Positions 1 through 9,727 of a stretch of 64,000 nt of DNA are shown here, piece by piece. The translations under genes were made by a program, and so were the position numbers. The notes below the pieces were generated by a model. It made no database searches. It worked only from the letters and a program-made list of their open reading frames with translations, and was not told the DNA's origin. Position 1 is the first letter of the stretch, and every line of letters starts with the position of its first letter. Source of the DNA: Streptomyces sp. AC555_RSS877 (GTDB lineage Bacteria > Actinomycetota > Actinomycetes > Streptomycetales > Streptomycetaceae); NCBI RefSeq assembly GCF_019049245.1, contig NZ_JAGMUK010000221.1, positions 124,001 through 188,000 on the forward strand, in the 5' to 3' direction.

Positions 1-195
1 TTCGGCAACGTCTCCTACCTGGCGCCGGGCAAGTACACGGTCTCCGACATGAAGGGCACCGAGCAGCAGTTCCTCGTCGCCGACGACACCAAGATCGTGG
101 GCTACGACGACATCTGCGACGCCGTGAACACCGGCCCGGGCGGAGAGGGCGGCGTCGAGTGCACCGAGGCCGAACTCGAGGCGGCCGCCAAGTAG
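1..195 (+). CDS. C-terminal part of a hypothetical protein (5' end outside window)
   Basis: Open from base 1 to a TAG at 193-195, giving the last 64 residues of a protein I do not recognise. It includes acidic stretches and two Cys (DICDAV, VECTEAE) and ends EAAAK. The same frame stays open after the TAG for another 20 codons (GFSAEVVV...IRDDH) up to TGA at 256-258. That extension has normal coding character, so the amber codon may be a recent nonsense mutation, for example CAG to TAG. Nothing visible assigns a function. Confidence 0.6.
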   Translation, partial: FGNVSYLAPGKYTVSDMKGTEQQFLVADDTKIVGYDDICDAVNTGPGGEGGVECTEAELEAAAK

Positions 196-298
196 GGCTT
201 CAGCGCAGAGGTCGTGGTCAGCAACGGCATCGCGACCACGATCCGCGACGACCACTGAGCACAGCCCGCGGCATGTCCGCAGCACACCGGCAGTGGCC

Positions 299-802
299 CT
301 ACCGGGCCGAGCTGGATCTCCCGGCGGAAGGCGCGCCGCTTTCCCGGTCCGACCTCGGCCAGATGTACGGCAGATCGTCCGGCACGCCGGGGAAGAGCGG
401 CGCGTAGGCGGCAGGGTCCTTGCGTACCAGCGCCGACCGGTGGCTGAGGTGAAAGGCGTCCTCGCCGAGCCAGGGAGGCAGCTCCCCGGCGGCCGCCAGT
501 CGTGGCTGGTCACGCATCGGTGTTCCGGGACGGAACGCGGTCAGATCGGCGACCAGTGTGGCCGCACAGGTGTCCTGATGACCCTGGTCACACCACACCG
601 CGCAGACCTCCAGGCCGTACCGGACCAGCGCCTCCTCATATCCCGCCCACATGCGGACGGCGGGATGCCGGCGCCACCCGTAACCCGGCACGACGAGGCC
701 GCGAAGGACCTGCAACGCCTCGACCCGCTGCTTGCCGAGTCGACGGCGGTCGAGCACGAGCGCTGAGGCTCTGAAGTCGGGATGGGGCAGGAAGGTCTGC
801 AT
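299..802 (-). CDS. Pyrimidine dimer DNA glycosylase-like (MSMEG_6728 family) protein
   Basis: 167 residues from the ATG at 802 (MQTFLPHPDF); an upstream GTG at 817 would add five residues. The N-terminus (FLP.PDF, SA.VLD.RRLGKQRVE) matches the small actinobacterial family annotated as related to pyrimidine dimer DNA glycosylase/endonuclease V. That family is believed to act on DNA, but the biochemistry is not settled. The conserved core includes GWRRHPAVRMW and a C-terminal LVRKDP...YAPLFPGVPDDLPYIWP. The gene stands alone. Family assignment is fairly sure, enzymatic activity is inference. Confidence 0.75.
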   Translation of the reverse strand: MQTFLPHPDFRASALVLDRRRLGKQRVEALQVLRGLVVPGYGWRRHPAVRMWAGYEEALVRYGLEVCAVWCDQGHQDTCAATLVADLTAFRPGTPMRDQPRLAAAGELPPWLGEDAFHLSHRSALVRKDPAAYAPLFPGVPDDLPYIWPRSDRESGAPSAGRSSSAR

Positions 803-868
803 GCCGTGGTCCCTCACCGATACGGGCTCGGCGACGGGCCCCGCCGCCCGCCTTCGCGCCGTCGTGCG

Positions 869-1345
869 TCAGAGGGTTGAACCGGGGTTCTCGGGCCGGA
901 TCCGTCCTCGCCAGGCGCCCGTCTCTCCGCCGTGGCCTTCGATGTAGTCCTTGAAGCGGTGCAGGTCTCCCTTCACCCGGCGGTCGATCATGCCGAGCAT
1001 GTCCGCGCCCTTCTCGACCATGCCGGAGGGCTCGACGTCCATGGTCAGTTCCACCCGGGTGTGCGTGTCGTCGAGCCGCTCGAACCTGACCGATCCGCGT
1101 TGCCGGATCTCACCGCCGACGACCCGCCACGTGATCCGGTCGTCCGGCAGCTGGTCGACGATCTCGGTGTCGAACTCGCGCTGCACACCACCGATTTTGG
1201 TCGTCCAGTGGTTGTGCCGCTCGTCGAGCTGCCGTACCTCCTCGACGCCCTCCATGAAGTTCGGGAACTCCTCGAACTGCGTCCACTGGTTGTAGGCGGT
1301 GTGGACGGGAACCTCGACGTCTACTGCTTCCTTCACCGTGCTCAC
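869..1345 (-). CDS. SRPBCC (polyketide cyclase/COQ10-like) family protein
   Basis: 158 residues from a GTG at 1345, preceded by GAGGAGG with suitable spacing; in-frame codons further upstream lack a ribosome-binding site. The sequence EVPVHTAYNQWTQFEEFP.FM reads as the start of an SRPBCC/START-like lipid-binding fold. Later segments such as DDTHTRVELTMDVEP and VKGDLHRFKDYIE fit the cyclase/dehydrase family. These proteins bind hydrophobic ligands, and the ligand here is unknown. It is probably cytoplasmic, since no signal peptide is seen. Confidence 0.8.
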   Translation of the reverse strand: MSTVKEAVDVEVPVHTAYNQWTQFEEFPNFMEGVEEVRQLDERHNHWTTKIGGVQREFDTEIVDQLPDDRITWRVVGGEIRQRGSVRFERLDDTHTRVELTMDVEPSGMVEKGADMLGMIDRRVKGDLHRFKDYIEGHGGETGAWRGRIRPENPGSTL

Positions 1346-1460
1346 GGTCTCCTCCTCGCTGAGAGTCGTGACGGTCGTTGCACGCCGCCGAGTACCCGCG
1401 CACGGAGGGATGCAGACCCGCATAACGCCCTGAATCACGTACCTCCGCAGGAGGACGCCA

Positions 1461-1494
1461 CCGGTACGGCCCCGTGAGCTCGGGGCCGTACCGG
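1461..1494 (-). terminator. Intrinsic hairpin, 14-bp stem
   Basis: CCGGTACGGCCCCG and CGGGGCCGTACCGG form a perfect 14-bp stem with a 6-nt loop (TGAGCT). It lies just downstream, on the minus strand, of the remnant gene at 1529-1722 and is placed to end transcripts from there and from the kinase operon. Confidence 0.7.
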
Positions 1495-1528
1495 GGCGGC
1501 GGTGCCGGTGCGGCGGTCGGGGCCGGGA

Positions 1529-1722
1529 TCAGTCGGTGAAGTACTTCCAGGCGCCTGGGTCGTGGAGTTGACGGAGTCGCCGGAGGAGCCGTTGATGTAC
1601 GACGAGCGCATCCGGGCCCGGATGCCGGACTCGCCCGGCGCTTCCAGGTTCACGGCCGACTTGCCGTTGGCGGCCAGGGCGAAGTACTGGGACCGGAACA
1701 TCGCGGAGGACCGCGGTGCCAC
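1529..1722 (-). pseudogene. Remnant of a secreted or binding-domain protein, frameshifted near its end
   Basis: A coding-like fragment reads FRSQYFALAANGKSAVNLEA then GESGIRARMRSSYI. About one base shift near 1550-1560 moves it into the frame GAWKYFTD followed by TGA at 1529-1531. The pattern (YFAL.ANGK...V...A then G.W..F) resembles one repeat of fascin-like or other beta-trefoil sugar-binding domains, but the piece is too short to be sure. Upstream is only the kinase operon's last gene, so the N-terminal part is missing. It may also be a small intact gene disturbed by a sequencing error. Confidence 0.35.
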
Positions 1723-1786
1723 CGGGTGACCTGGCGGGTGCCGTCGTCCGGCGCGGTCGTCGGCTCCCGCCGGCCGGCCGCCGGGG

Positions 1787-2670
<884 letters not shown>

Positions 2671-2674
<4 letters not shown>

Positions 2675-4323
2675 CGGATGTCACACCGCCTGGTCAGAAG
2701 CTGCTGTGTGGCGCCGCCGTCGGCGGAGGCCGGGGTGGTCGTGGCCTGCACCGACCAGTAGCAGCCTCTGCCCTGGAAGGTGTGGTCGACGGTGAGCGTG
2801 TAGTGGGTGGCGCCGCTGCGCTCGAACGTCTGGGACGCACCGTCCGGGGTGGTGCCGAGCTGGAGCCCGGTGTCGCCCGTGAACCACGCGACGGTGAGGG
2901 AGATCGGCCCGGTGCCGTCCGTGGTGATGTCGATCGTTGCCGTGCCGGTCGTCGTGCCCGTCTGCTGGAAACCCGCTACCGCGACGTCCTTGACGGCGGG
3001 AGCGGCCGGAGGGGTGGGGGAAGCGGTCGTCGGCGTCGCCTCGGTGGCCGTCGCGCCGGGTGTCGTCGCTCCGGGGGCCGGAGCGGTGGTGGCGGCGTCG
3101 GACGCCGAGGGCTCACCCGTGCCGACCGTCGCGAGGTCGGAGGGCGACGGGCTGGAGGACTCGGTGGAGGACGTCGGGGGCAGGGAGGAGGAGTTCGCCG
3201 ACGCGGCCGGAGAGACGAGTTCCCCCGACTCCACACCCGGCTGGGCACTGGTGGTCGCCAGGGCCTGCCCCGCCTGCTGCGGATCCGCTCCCGGGGTGTC
3301 CTGGACGCCGTAGGAGAGGAGGACGGCCACGACCAGGGCCGCACCGGCCACGAGCATCCCCGGCCGGCCGGGACGCCACGACCGCGCCCAGCCGGGGTTC
3401 GGTCCGCCGCTCAGGACCGTGCGCGCGGTGTCCGTCGTGGTCCGCGGGGCGCTGCGGGCCGAGGGCAGCAGCAGCGGCAGCAGGGCCACCAGCGCGGCGA
3501 GCCGGCCGCGGCCGCGTTCCTCCCAGTCGGGCCCGTAGGCGGTGCGGGCGGCCGTCTCCAGTTCCGTGACGAACGCCTCGGCGTGTCCGGGCCGTTCCCG
3601 CGGGTCCTTGGCCAGACCGCGCCGCACCAGCTCCCGCACCGCCTCGGGCGCCTCCTCGGCGGGGACGGGCGCGTCGACGTGCTGCAGCGCGAGTTCGGCG
3701 AGATTGTCGCCCCCGTAGGGCTTGTGGCCCGTCAGGCACTCGAAGAACGTGGCCGTGGCCGCGTACACGTCGGCGGCGGGAGAGGCGGGCGCGCCGGTCC
3801 ACTGCTCCGGGGCCATGTAGTGGGGGGTGCCCGCCACGCCGACGCTGGTGCCGGCGTCCACCGCGATCCCGAAGTCGACCAGCTTGGACGACCCGTCCGG
3901 CACGACCAGGACGTTCGCCGGCTTGTAGTCGCGGTGGACCACGCCGACGCGGTGCGCGTCGGCCAGGCCGAGCAGCGACCCCTTGAGGACCACGAGCGCG
4001 GCCTCGGGGTCGAGCGGGCCCTGCCTGGTCAGCAGGGTCCGCAACGAGACACCGTCCACCAGCTCCATCACGATGGCCGCGCCGTCCGGGCTCTCGACGT
4101 ACTCGTACAACCCGGTGACGTACGGGCTCTCCAGGCCGCCGAGCAGCCGCGCCTCCGCCCTGAAGTCGCGTACGAAGCCCGGCCGGGTGCGCAGTGACTC
4201 GCTGAGGTACTTCACCGCGACCTCGACGCCGGTCTCCTCGTGCACGGCGAGGATGACCCGCCCGCTCGCCCCCGACCCGAGCTCCAGTGACTCGGTGTAT
4301 CCGGGCACTGCCCATGTGTTCAT
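2671..4323 (-). CDS. Transmembrane serine/threonine protein kinase (PknB type)
   Basis: 550 residues from the ATG at 4323, which follows a G-rich ribosome-binding site. The kinase domain fills about residues 9-270: glycine loop GSGASG (16-21), VAVK lysine 38, catalytic loop HRDYKPAN (130-137), DFG (150-152) and APE (171-173). A single membrane span (MLVAGAALVVAVLLSYGV, about residue 330) is followed by a Ser/Thr/Pro-rich linker and a roughly 110-residue extracytoplasmic domain ending RRCDIR, presumably a sensor. There are no PASTA repeats. It forms an operon with the overlapping downstream gene that shares this outer domain. Kinase assignment is secure, the signal is unknown. Confidence 0.93.
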
Positions 4324-4605
4324 ACCAGCCCCCCAAGGCCGCCCGCGCTGCCGGAAACTCACCCGCCCCGGAGCACGGAGCATGCACCCAAAGACACACT
4401 TTCAGCCACTGTGGTTGCGGTGCGGCTTCCAGGCTCCTTGCGTGGCCCGGCCCGGATGAGTGGTGACAGGTGGCTGAAAAGGATCACTGAAAGGGGGCAC
4501 TGAAGGGTTCGCACGGATCAGAAGGCCCCTTCGGTGGCGGGCCACGTGCTGGCAGAGGACGCTGGATGCGGGGGCAACCCGAGGGACCCGAGGGAGAGGC
4601 ACCCC

Positions 4606-4872
4606 ATGGCTCAGACCGGCCCGGACCACAAGGCGCACACGCCGTTTCTGTCCCGCCCCGGCGTCCGCCGCCTCGCACCGTTCGTTCTGATCACCGCGAT
4701 CGCTCTGATCTTCATCTTCGAGAACCGCACGAGTGTGAAGATCCGCCTTCTCATCCCCGAGGTGACCATGCCGCTGTGGGGCGCCCTGCTGATCGCCTGG
4801 GGCCTCGGCATGCTCGCCTGCGCCCTCACGCTGCGCCGGCGCCCGCACCGGCACACCCGACGGCCGGAGTGA
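4606..4872 (+). CDS. LapA/DUF1049-type small membrane protein
   Basis: 88 residues from the ATG at 4606, preceded by AGGGAGAGG. Two hydrophobic segments (LAPFVLITAIALIFIFENR and PLWGALLIAWGLGMLACAL) separated by VKIRLLIPEVTMP give the N-in/C-in hairpin layout and the F.F.N...V...L pattern of the LapA/DUF1049 family. Members in other bacteria help assemble membrane or LPS-linked complexes; the role in actinomycetes is not known. Transcribed divergently from the kinase. Confidence 0.75.
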   Translation: MAQTGPDHKAHTPFLSRPGVRRLAPFVLITAIALIFIFENRTSVKIRLLIPEVTMPLWGALLIAWGLGMLACALTLRRRPHRHTRRPE

Positions 4873-4896
4873 GTTCCCGGGACGTCGGCACCGGGT

Positions 4897-7365
4897 TCAG
4901 TCGGCGAAGGGCCGCTGCACAGGATCGATGCTCTGTTCCGCCCAGATCGTCTTGCCACTGGAGGTGGGGCGGGTGCCCCAGCGCTGGGTCAGCTGCGCGA
5001 CCAGGAGGAGGCCACGGCCGCCTTCGTCGTAGGTGCGGGCACGGCGCATGTGGGGTGCCGTGTTGCTGGCGTCCGAGACCTCGCAGATGAGGCTCGTGTC
5101 GTGGATGAGGCGCAGTTGGATGGGCGGCTGGGCGTGCCGGATGGCGTTGGTGACCAGTTCGCTGACGACCAGTTCCGTGATGAAGGCCGCATCGTTCAGT
5201 CCCCAGCCCTCCAGCCGGGCCACGGCGTTCTTGCGGGCCTCGGCGACGGCGGAGGGGTCGGGGGCGACCTCCCAGGCGGCGACCCGGCCGGCGTCCAGTG
5301 CGCGGGTGCGGGCGACGAGGAGGGCGACGTCGTCGGTGGGGCGCCCGGGGAGTACCGCTCCCAGTACCGTGTCGCACAGGACGTCCAGGGATGCGGCGGG
5401 ACCGGCGAGGGTCAGGCACAACCGGGAGATGCCGACGTCGATGTCGTGGTCGCGGGAGGCGACCAGGCCGTCGGTGTAGAGGGCGAGCAGGCTGCCTTCC
5501 TGCAGTTCGATCTCGACCGACTCGAAGGGAAGTCCGCCCAGGCCCAGGGGCGGTCCCGCCGGAAGGTCGAGCAGTTCCACGGTCCCGTCGGGGCTCACCA
5601 CGGCCGGCGGCGGATGCCCGGCCCGGGCGAGCGTGCAGTGCCGGGAGACGGGGTCGTAGACGGCGTACAGGCAGGTCGCTCCGACGTCTCCCGCGGTTTC
5701 CGCGTCCCCGGCGGTCCGCCGCTCCGTGCCTTCCGCCTCGGTGGCCAGGCGGCCCACCAGGTCGTCGAGGTGGGTGAGCAGTTCGTCGGGGGGCAGATCG
5801 ATGTCGGCCAGGGTGCGTACGGCGGTACGCAGCCGGCCCATGGTGGCGGAGGCGTGGATGCCGTGGCCCACCACGTCGCCCACGACCAGCGCCACTCTGG
5901 ATCCGGACAGCGGGATGACGTCGAACCAGTCCCCGCCCACTCCGGCCCGGGCGCCGGCCGGCAGGTAGCGGGAGGCGACCTCGACGGCGGCCTGCTCGGG
6001 CAGGCTCTGCGGGAGCAGGCTGCGCTGCAGGGTGACGGCCGTGCCGCGTTCGCGGGTGTAGCGCAGGGAGTTGTCGATGCAGACGGCCGCCCGGGCCGCC
6101 AGTTCCTCGGCCAGCACCAGGTCGTCCTGCTGGAACGGGTCGGGGTGCCGGTGCCGGGCGAAGACGGCGACGCCCAGGGTGGTTCCGCGCGCCGAGAGGG
6201 GCACGGCCATCACCGAGTGGAAGCCGAACTCGCGGATCCGGGAGGTCCTGAGCGGGTCCTGGGCCACCCAGTCGGCGATCGCGGGCTCGGTCACCCGGCG
6301 CATCACGGCGCGCCCCGACCGCAGACTCTCCACCGGCGGGGAGCCGTCCGGGTACTCGTCCACCTCGCCCGGCGCCACGACCGCCTCGGGGCTCCCCGGA
6401 AACACGGACTGGTGGGCGATGCGCCGCAGCGCGAGGGAACCGGCCGCCGCCGGTATCACCGGGCCCTCCTCGTGCAGGTCGGCGAGGGACGCCAACAGGT
6501 CGACGCTGATGAAGTCCGCGAGGTCGGGGACCGCCACGTCCGCCAGTTCCTGTGCCGTCCGCGTCACGTCGAGGGTGCTGCCGATGCGCCGGCCGGCCTC
6601 CGCGATCAGCTGGAGACGGGTGCGGGCCCAGTACTGCTCCGTCATGTCGTGCCCGGTGGAGGCCACGCCCAGGACGCGGCCGTCCGGGCCCTCCAGGCGG
6701 TAGAGGTGGACCGACCAGGCGTGCTCACGGGTCTCGCCGGGGGCACGCGCGTGGTTTTCCATGTACTGCGGCTCGCCGGTCTCCAGGGCTCGCCGCATCA
6801 GCCGCTCGACCTCCGGAATCGCGGGGTCGTCAAGCACGTCCGAGAGCCGCAGTCCGCGCAGGTCGTCGTCGCTCAGGCCCAGTGCGCCGCTCGATGCCCG
6901 GTTCGACCGGCGGATGCGCAGGTCCGTGTCGTGCACCGACGTCGCGCAGAACGGGGACAGGAGGAGCCCCTGCCTCATGAGTGCGTCGTCGTCGGGGTGG
7001 GGCTGCGACCCGTGCACGGCGGAGACCAGGAGCCAGTCGTGTATCCCGTCGTCCGGCGCCCTGTGATGTGCCAGGACCCTGGCCTCGACGCGGTGGCCGT
7101 CCCGGCGCCGGAGCGCGAGCGTGCCGTGCCACCTCGGCAGTTCGGAGAGGGGCGGGAGGTCGCTCGCCGTGGGCTCCTCGGTGAGCAGTGAGGCGGCCGG
7201 CCGGCCCAGGATCTGCGCCGACGAGTACCCGAGCAGCTGCTCGGCGCCCTCGCTCCAGCCGGTCACGGTGCCGTGTTCGTCGACGGTGGCGCGCGCGGTG
7301 AGCACGCCCCGGAGGTCGTCCGGGGCGGGACTCGCTTTCCGGTCGTCGACGATACGCCGCTCCAT
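4897..7365 (-). CDS. SpoIIE-type PP2C phosphatase with PAS, GAF and anti-sigma-like ATPase domains
   Basis: 822 residues. In order: a PAS domain (about 20-130; VDEHGTVTGWSEGAEQLLGY), a second PAS (about 140-250), a GAF domain (about 270-430), a SpoIIE/PP2C phosphatase (about 445-660; GGDWFDVIPL, VVGDVVGHG, YTDGLV) and a C-terminal HATPase of the RsbW kind (about 690-815; ELVVSELVTNAIRHA, DEGGRGL). In Streptomyces such proteins dephosphorylate anti-sigma antagonists while the ATPase domain may act as the matching anti-sigma kinase. No partner gene lies beside it. It is divergent from the GH97 gene. Confidence 0.93.
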   Translation of the reverse strand: MERRIVDDRKASPAPDDLRGVLTARATVDEHGTVTGWSEGAEQLLGYSSAQILGRPAASLLTEEPTASDLPPLSELPRWHGTLALRRRDGHRVEARVLAHHRAPDDGIHDWLLVSAVHGSQPHPDDDALMRQGLLLSPFCATSVHDTDLRIRRSNRASSGALGLSDDDLRGLRLSDVLDDPAIPEVERLMRRALETGEPQYMENHARAPGETREHAWSVHLYRLEGPDGRVLGVASTGHDMTEQYWARTRLQLIAEAGRRIGSTLDVTRTAQELADVAVPDLADFISVDLLASLADLHEEGPVIPAAAGSLALRRIAHQSVFPGSPEAVVAPGEVDEYPDGSPPVESLRSGRAVMRRVTEPAIADWVAQDPLRTSRIREFGFHSVMAVPLSARGTTLGVAVFARHRHPDPFQQDDLVLAEELAARAAVCIDNSLRYTRERGTAVTLQRSLLPQSLPEQAAVEVASRYLPAGARAGVGGDWFDVIPLSGSRVALVVGDVVGHGIHASATMGRLRTAVRTLADIDLPPDELLTHLDDLVGRLATEAEGTERRTAGDAETAGDVGATCLYAVYDPVSRHCTLARAGHPPPAVVSPDGTVELLDLPAGPPLGLGGLPFESVEIELQEGSLLALYTDGLVASRDHDIDVGISRLCLTLAGPAASLDVLCDTVLGAVLPGRPTDDVALLVARTRALDAGRVAAWEVAPDPSAVAEARKNAVARLEGWGLNDAAFITELVVSELVTNAIRHAQPPIQLRLIHDTSLICEVSDASNTAPHMRRARTYDEGGRGLLLVAQLTQRWGTRPTSSGKTIWAEQSIDPVQRPFAD

Positions 7366-7476
7366 GGCCGCTCATCTCGCTCTCGTTGAGCTCCACCTGC
7401 CCTGTTTGTGAACAGATCACCCTTTTTCACTGTATTCCATGTGTTTATTCCGACGAGCCGCGGTTGGTTCAAACCC

Positions 7477-7505
7477 TTGACCCGAGATATCCCGGCGCGT
7501 ACGTT
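7477..7505 (+). promoter_or_regulatory. Predicted sigma70-type promoter of the GH97 gene
   Basis: TTGACC at 7477-7482, a 17-bp spacer, and TACGTT at 7500-7505 match vegetative-type boxes. The expected start site near 7512 lies just before the palindrome at 7515-7528. Confidence 0.5.
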
Positions 7506-7514
7506 CCCCACGGC

Positions 7515-7528
7515 AGTAACCGGTTACT
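7515..7528. promoter_or_regulatory. 14-bp perfect palindromic operator
   Basis: AGTAACCGGTTACT is its own reverse complement and has a central CG, as many LacI-family operators do. It sits at or just after the predicted start site of the GH97 gene, where a bound repressor would block transcription. No LacI gene lies beside it, so the regulator must be encoded elsewhere. Confidence 0.5.
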
Positions 7529-7592
7529 ACCTAAATTCCGTCCGCCTGCGAGCGCGTATCGACGCGATCCTCGAAGGAGAGGTCCCTTCACG

Positions 7593-9560
7593 ATGAGAAC
7601 TGCAGGAGACCCGGGAGAGCCCGCGCTGTCACGCCGGGGCGTGCTCAAGGGCGCGGTCGTCACCGTCGGGACGGCGGCGGTGGGGCTCGGCACCACGCAG
7701 CCGGCCCACGCGGCGGACGCCCTGGCCGGCCCGGTCGGTGCGACCGCGCGCATGGGCGGCACGTCCATCACCCTGTCGCTGGTGGACGGGGCACTGCGGT
7801 GGTCCGCCAAACGCAACGGCAGGACCGTCATCGACACCTCGGCCCTCGGGCTCAGGCTGAGCGACGGAACCGTCCTCGGCAGCGACGTGACGGTGACCGG
7901 GAACCGGTACCGGACCGTCCACGACACCTGGTCCCCGGTGTACGGGCGCAACGCGACCGTCACCGACCTCTACCAGGAACAGCGCTGGCACCTCCGGGAC
8001 ACCGCCTCGGGCATCCGTTTCGGTGTCCAGATCCGCGCCTACAGGACCGGCGTCGCCCTGCGCTACCTCCTGCTCGACGAGGGCACCGCCACCATCGCCG
8101 ACGAGCTGACGACATTCGCCTTCCCGGCCGGCACCACCGTCTACAGCGCCCGTGACGAGGACGCCTACCTCCCCGTCGCTCCCGGCTCGATCCCGGTCAC
8201 CGGAACACCGAGCACGGACCAGGGCCCGTTGACCGACCTGCCGTTGACCGCCTCCCTCGCCAACGGGTTCCTCGCCTGCGTCTGTGAGTCGTCCCGGGTG
8301 GACTTCCCCCGCCTGATGCTCAGTTCGGTGGACGGGCAGCCGGACACCCTGTCGGCCTTCCTGATGGAGCACACCGCCCGCGGCACCGGACCGGTGGAGA
8401 CGACGTCCACGGTCGGCACCCCCTTCGCGACGCCGTGGCGCGCGGTGGTGATCGGAGCCACGCACGCCGAACTGGTCGACAACGCCGAGCTGGTGCTCAA
8501 TCTCGCCCCGCCCACCGCCCTGACCGACACCTCGTGGATCAAGCCGGGCAAGGTCTTCCGCTGCGAACTGTCCACCGCCGCCGGCCTCGCGGGCGTCGAC
8601 TTCGCCGTGGCCCGCGGCATCGACTACATCGAGTACGACGCCGGCTGGTACGGGCCCGAGTTCACCACCACCGACGCGACGGCCCCGATCGCCGCCATCG
8701 ACCTGCCCTCGGTCATCTCGTACGCCACCGGCAAGGGCATCGGCGTCTTCCTCTACGTCAACCGGATCGCGCTGTCCGACGCGGACGCGCTGTTCGGCCT
8801 CTACAAGAGCTGGGGCGTCGCCGGTATCAAGCTCGGCTTCATCAACGAGGGCACCCAGGCGATGACCAACCAGATCACCGGCTGGGCCGAGACAGCCGCG
8901 AAGTACCGGCTGCTGATCGACATGCACGACGACGTCCGGCCGTTCGGCTACGAGCGCACGTACCCGAACCACATCAGCCTGGAAGGCGTCCGGGGCAACG
9001 AGCAGTTCCCGACCGCCACCCACAACGTGACCCTGCCCTTCGCCCGCAACGTCGGCGGCCCGATCGACTACACGATCTGCTACGGCCAGTCGCGCAACAA
9101 GACGACCAACGCCCACCAGATGGCGATGGCCGCCGTCTACTACCAGCCGCTCAACTTCCTCTTCTGGTACGACAAGCCGTCCAAGTACGCCAACCCGGCG
9201 GGCTGGCCCGGACTGCCCTGGTTCAACTCCGTCCCCACCACCTGGGACGAGAGCAGGACCCTGGCCGGGTCGATCGGCGAGTACGTGGCCGTCGCCCGCC
9301 GCAACGGCTCCACCTGGTACCTCGGGGCGATGACCGACGAAACGGCCCGGACGCTGTCGCTCCCGCTGTCGTTCCTGGACGAGGGCACCTACACGGCGAC
9401 CGTGTACGCCGACGGCACGCCGGGCACCGCCCCGTACCGGACGCCGGTCGTGGTCCGTACCGAGACCGTCACCTCGGCGACCACGCTGGACGTGGTCATG
9501 GCCGCCGCGGGCGGCCAGGCCGTCCTCCTGCGGCCGTTGACCCCGACGGAGGCGGCCTGA
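7593..9560 (+). CDS. Secreted glycoside hydrolase family 97 enzyme
   Basis: 655 residues from the ATG at 7593, with GAAGGAGAGG upstream. The N-terminus has a twin-arginine signal (SRRGVLKGAVVTVG...AHA), so the folded enzyme is probably exported by Tat. The N-terminal beta-sandwich, the (beta/alpha)8 core (YIEYDAGWYG, GIGVFLYVNR, KLGFINEG, LIDMHDD) and HISLEGVRGNE near residue 465 are typical of GH97, with PLNFLFWYDKP and a C-terminal sandwich after it. GH97 contains inverting alpha-glucosidases and retaining alpha-galactosidases; I cannot decide the substrate. A palindrome over the promoter suggests sugar-responsive repression. Confidence 0.9.
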   Translation: MRTAGDPGEPALSRRGVLKGAVVTVGTAAVGLGTTQPAHAADALAGPVGATARMGGTSITLSLVDGALRWSAKRNGRTVIDTSALGLRLSDGTVLGSDVTVTGNRYRTVHDTWSPVYGRNATVTDLYQEQRWHLRDTASGIRFGVQIRAYRTGVALRYLLLDEGTATIADELTTFAFPAGTTVYSARDEDAYLPVAPGSIPVTGTPSTDQGPLTDLPLTASLANGFLACVCESSRVDFPRLMLSSVDGQPDTLSAFLMEHTARGTGPVETTSTVGTPFATPWRAVVIGATHAELVDNAELVLNLAPPTALTDTSWIKPGKVFRCELSTAAGLAGVDFAVARGIDYIEYDAGWYGPEFTTTDATAPIAAIDLPSVISYATGKGIGVFLYVNRIALSDADALFGLYKSWGVAGIKLGFINEGTQAMTNQITGWAETAAKYRLLIDMHDDVRPFGYERTYPNHISLEGVRGNEQFPTATHNVTLPFARNVGGPIDYTICYGQSRNKTTNAHQMAMAAVYYQPLNFLFWYDKPSKYANPAGWPGLPWFNSVPTTWDESRTLAGSIGEYVAVARRNGSTWYLGAMTDETARTLSLPLSFLDEGTYTATVYADGTPGTAPYRTPVVVRTETVTSATTLDVVMAAAGGQAVLLRPLTPTEAA

Positions 9561-9727
9561 TTGTCGGCTGGGTGCATCGTCGTAGGGCTGGGCTGCTTCA
9601 GTGATCTCCTTACGCCGGTGGGTGCGCCGAGGTTTCCGGCGCTGTGCGGCAACCGATTGACTGGCGGGACATCCGGCGCATTCCTGTGCGCCGTCCCCCA
9701 TGTCCTTGCCGTTGTGAGGAGCAGTGC

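Noticed and set aside
5050..7191. 713-codon open frame on the plus strand
   Set aside because: Antisense of the SpoIIE-type phosphatase; no recognisable domain.
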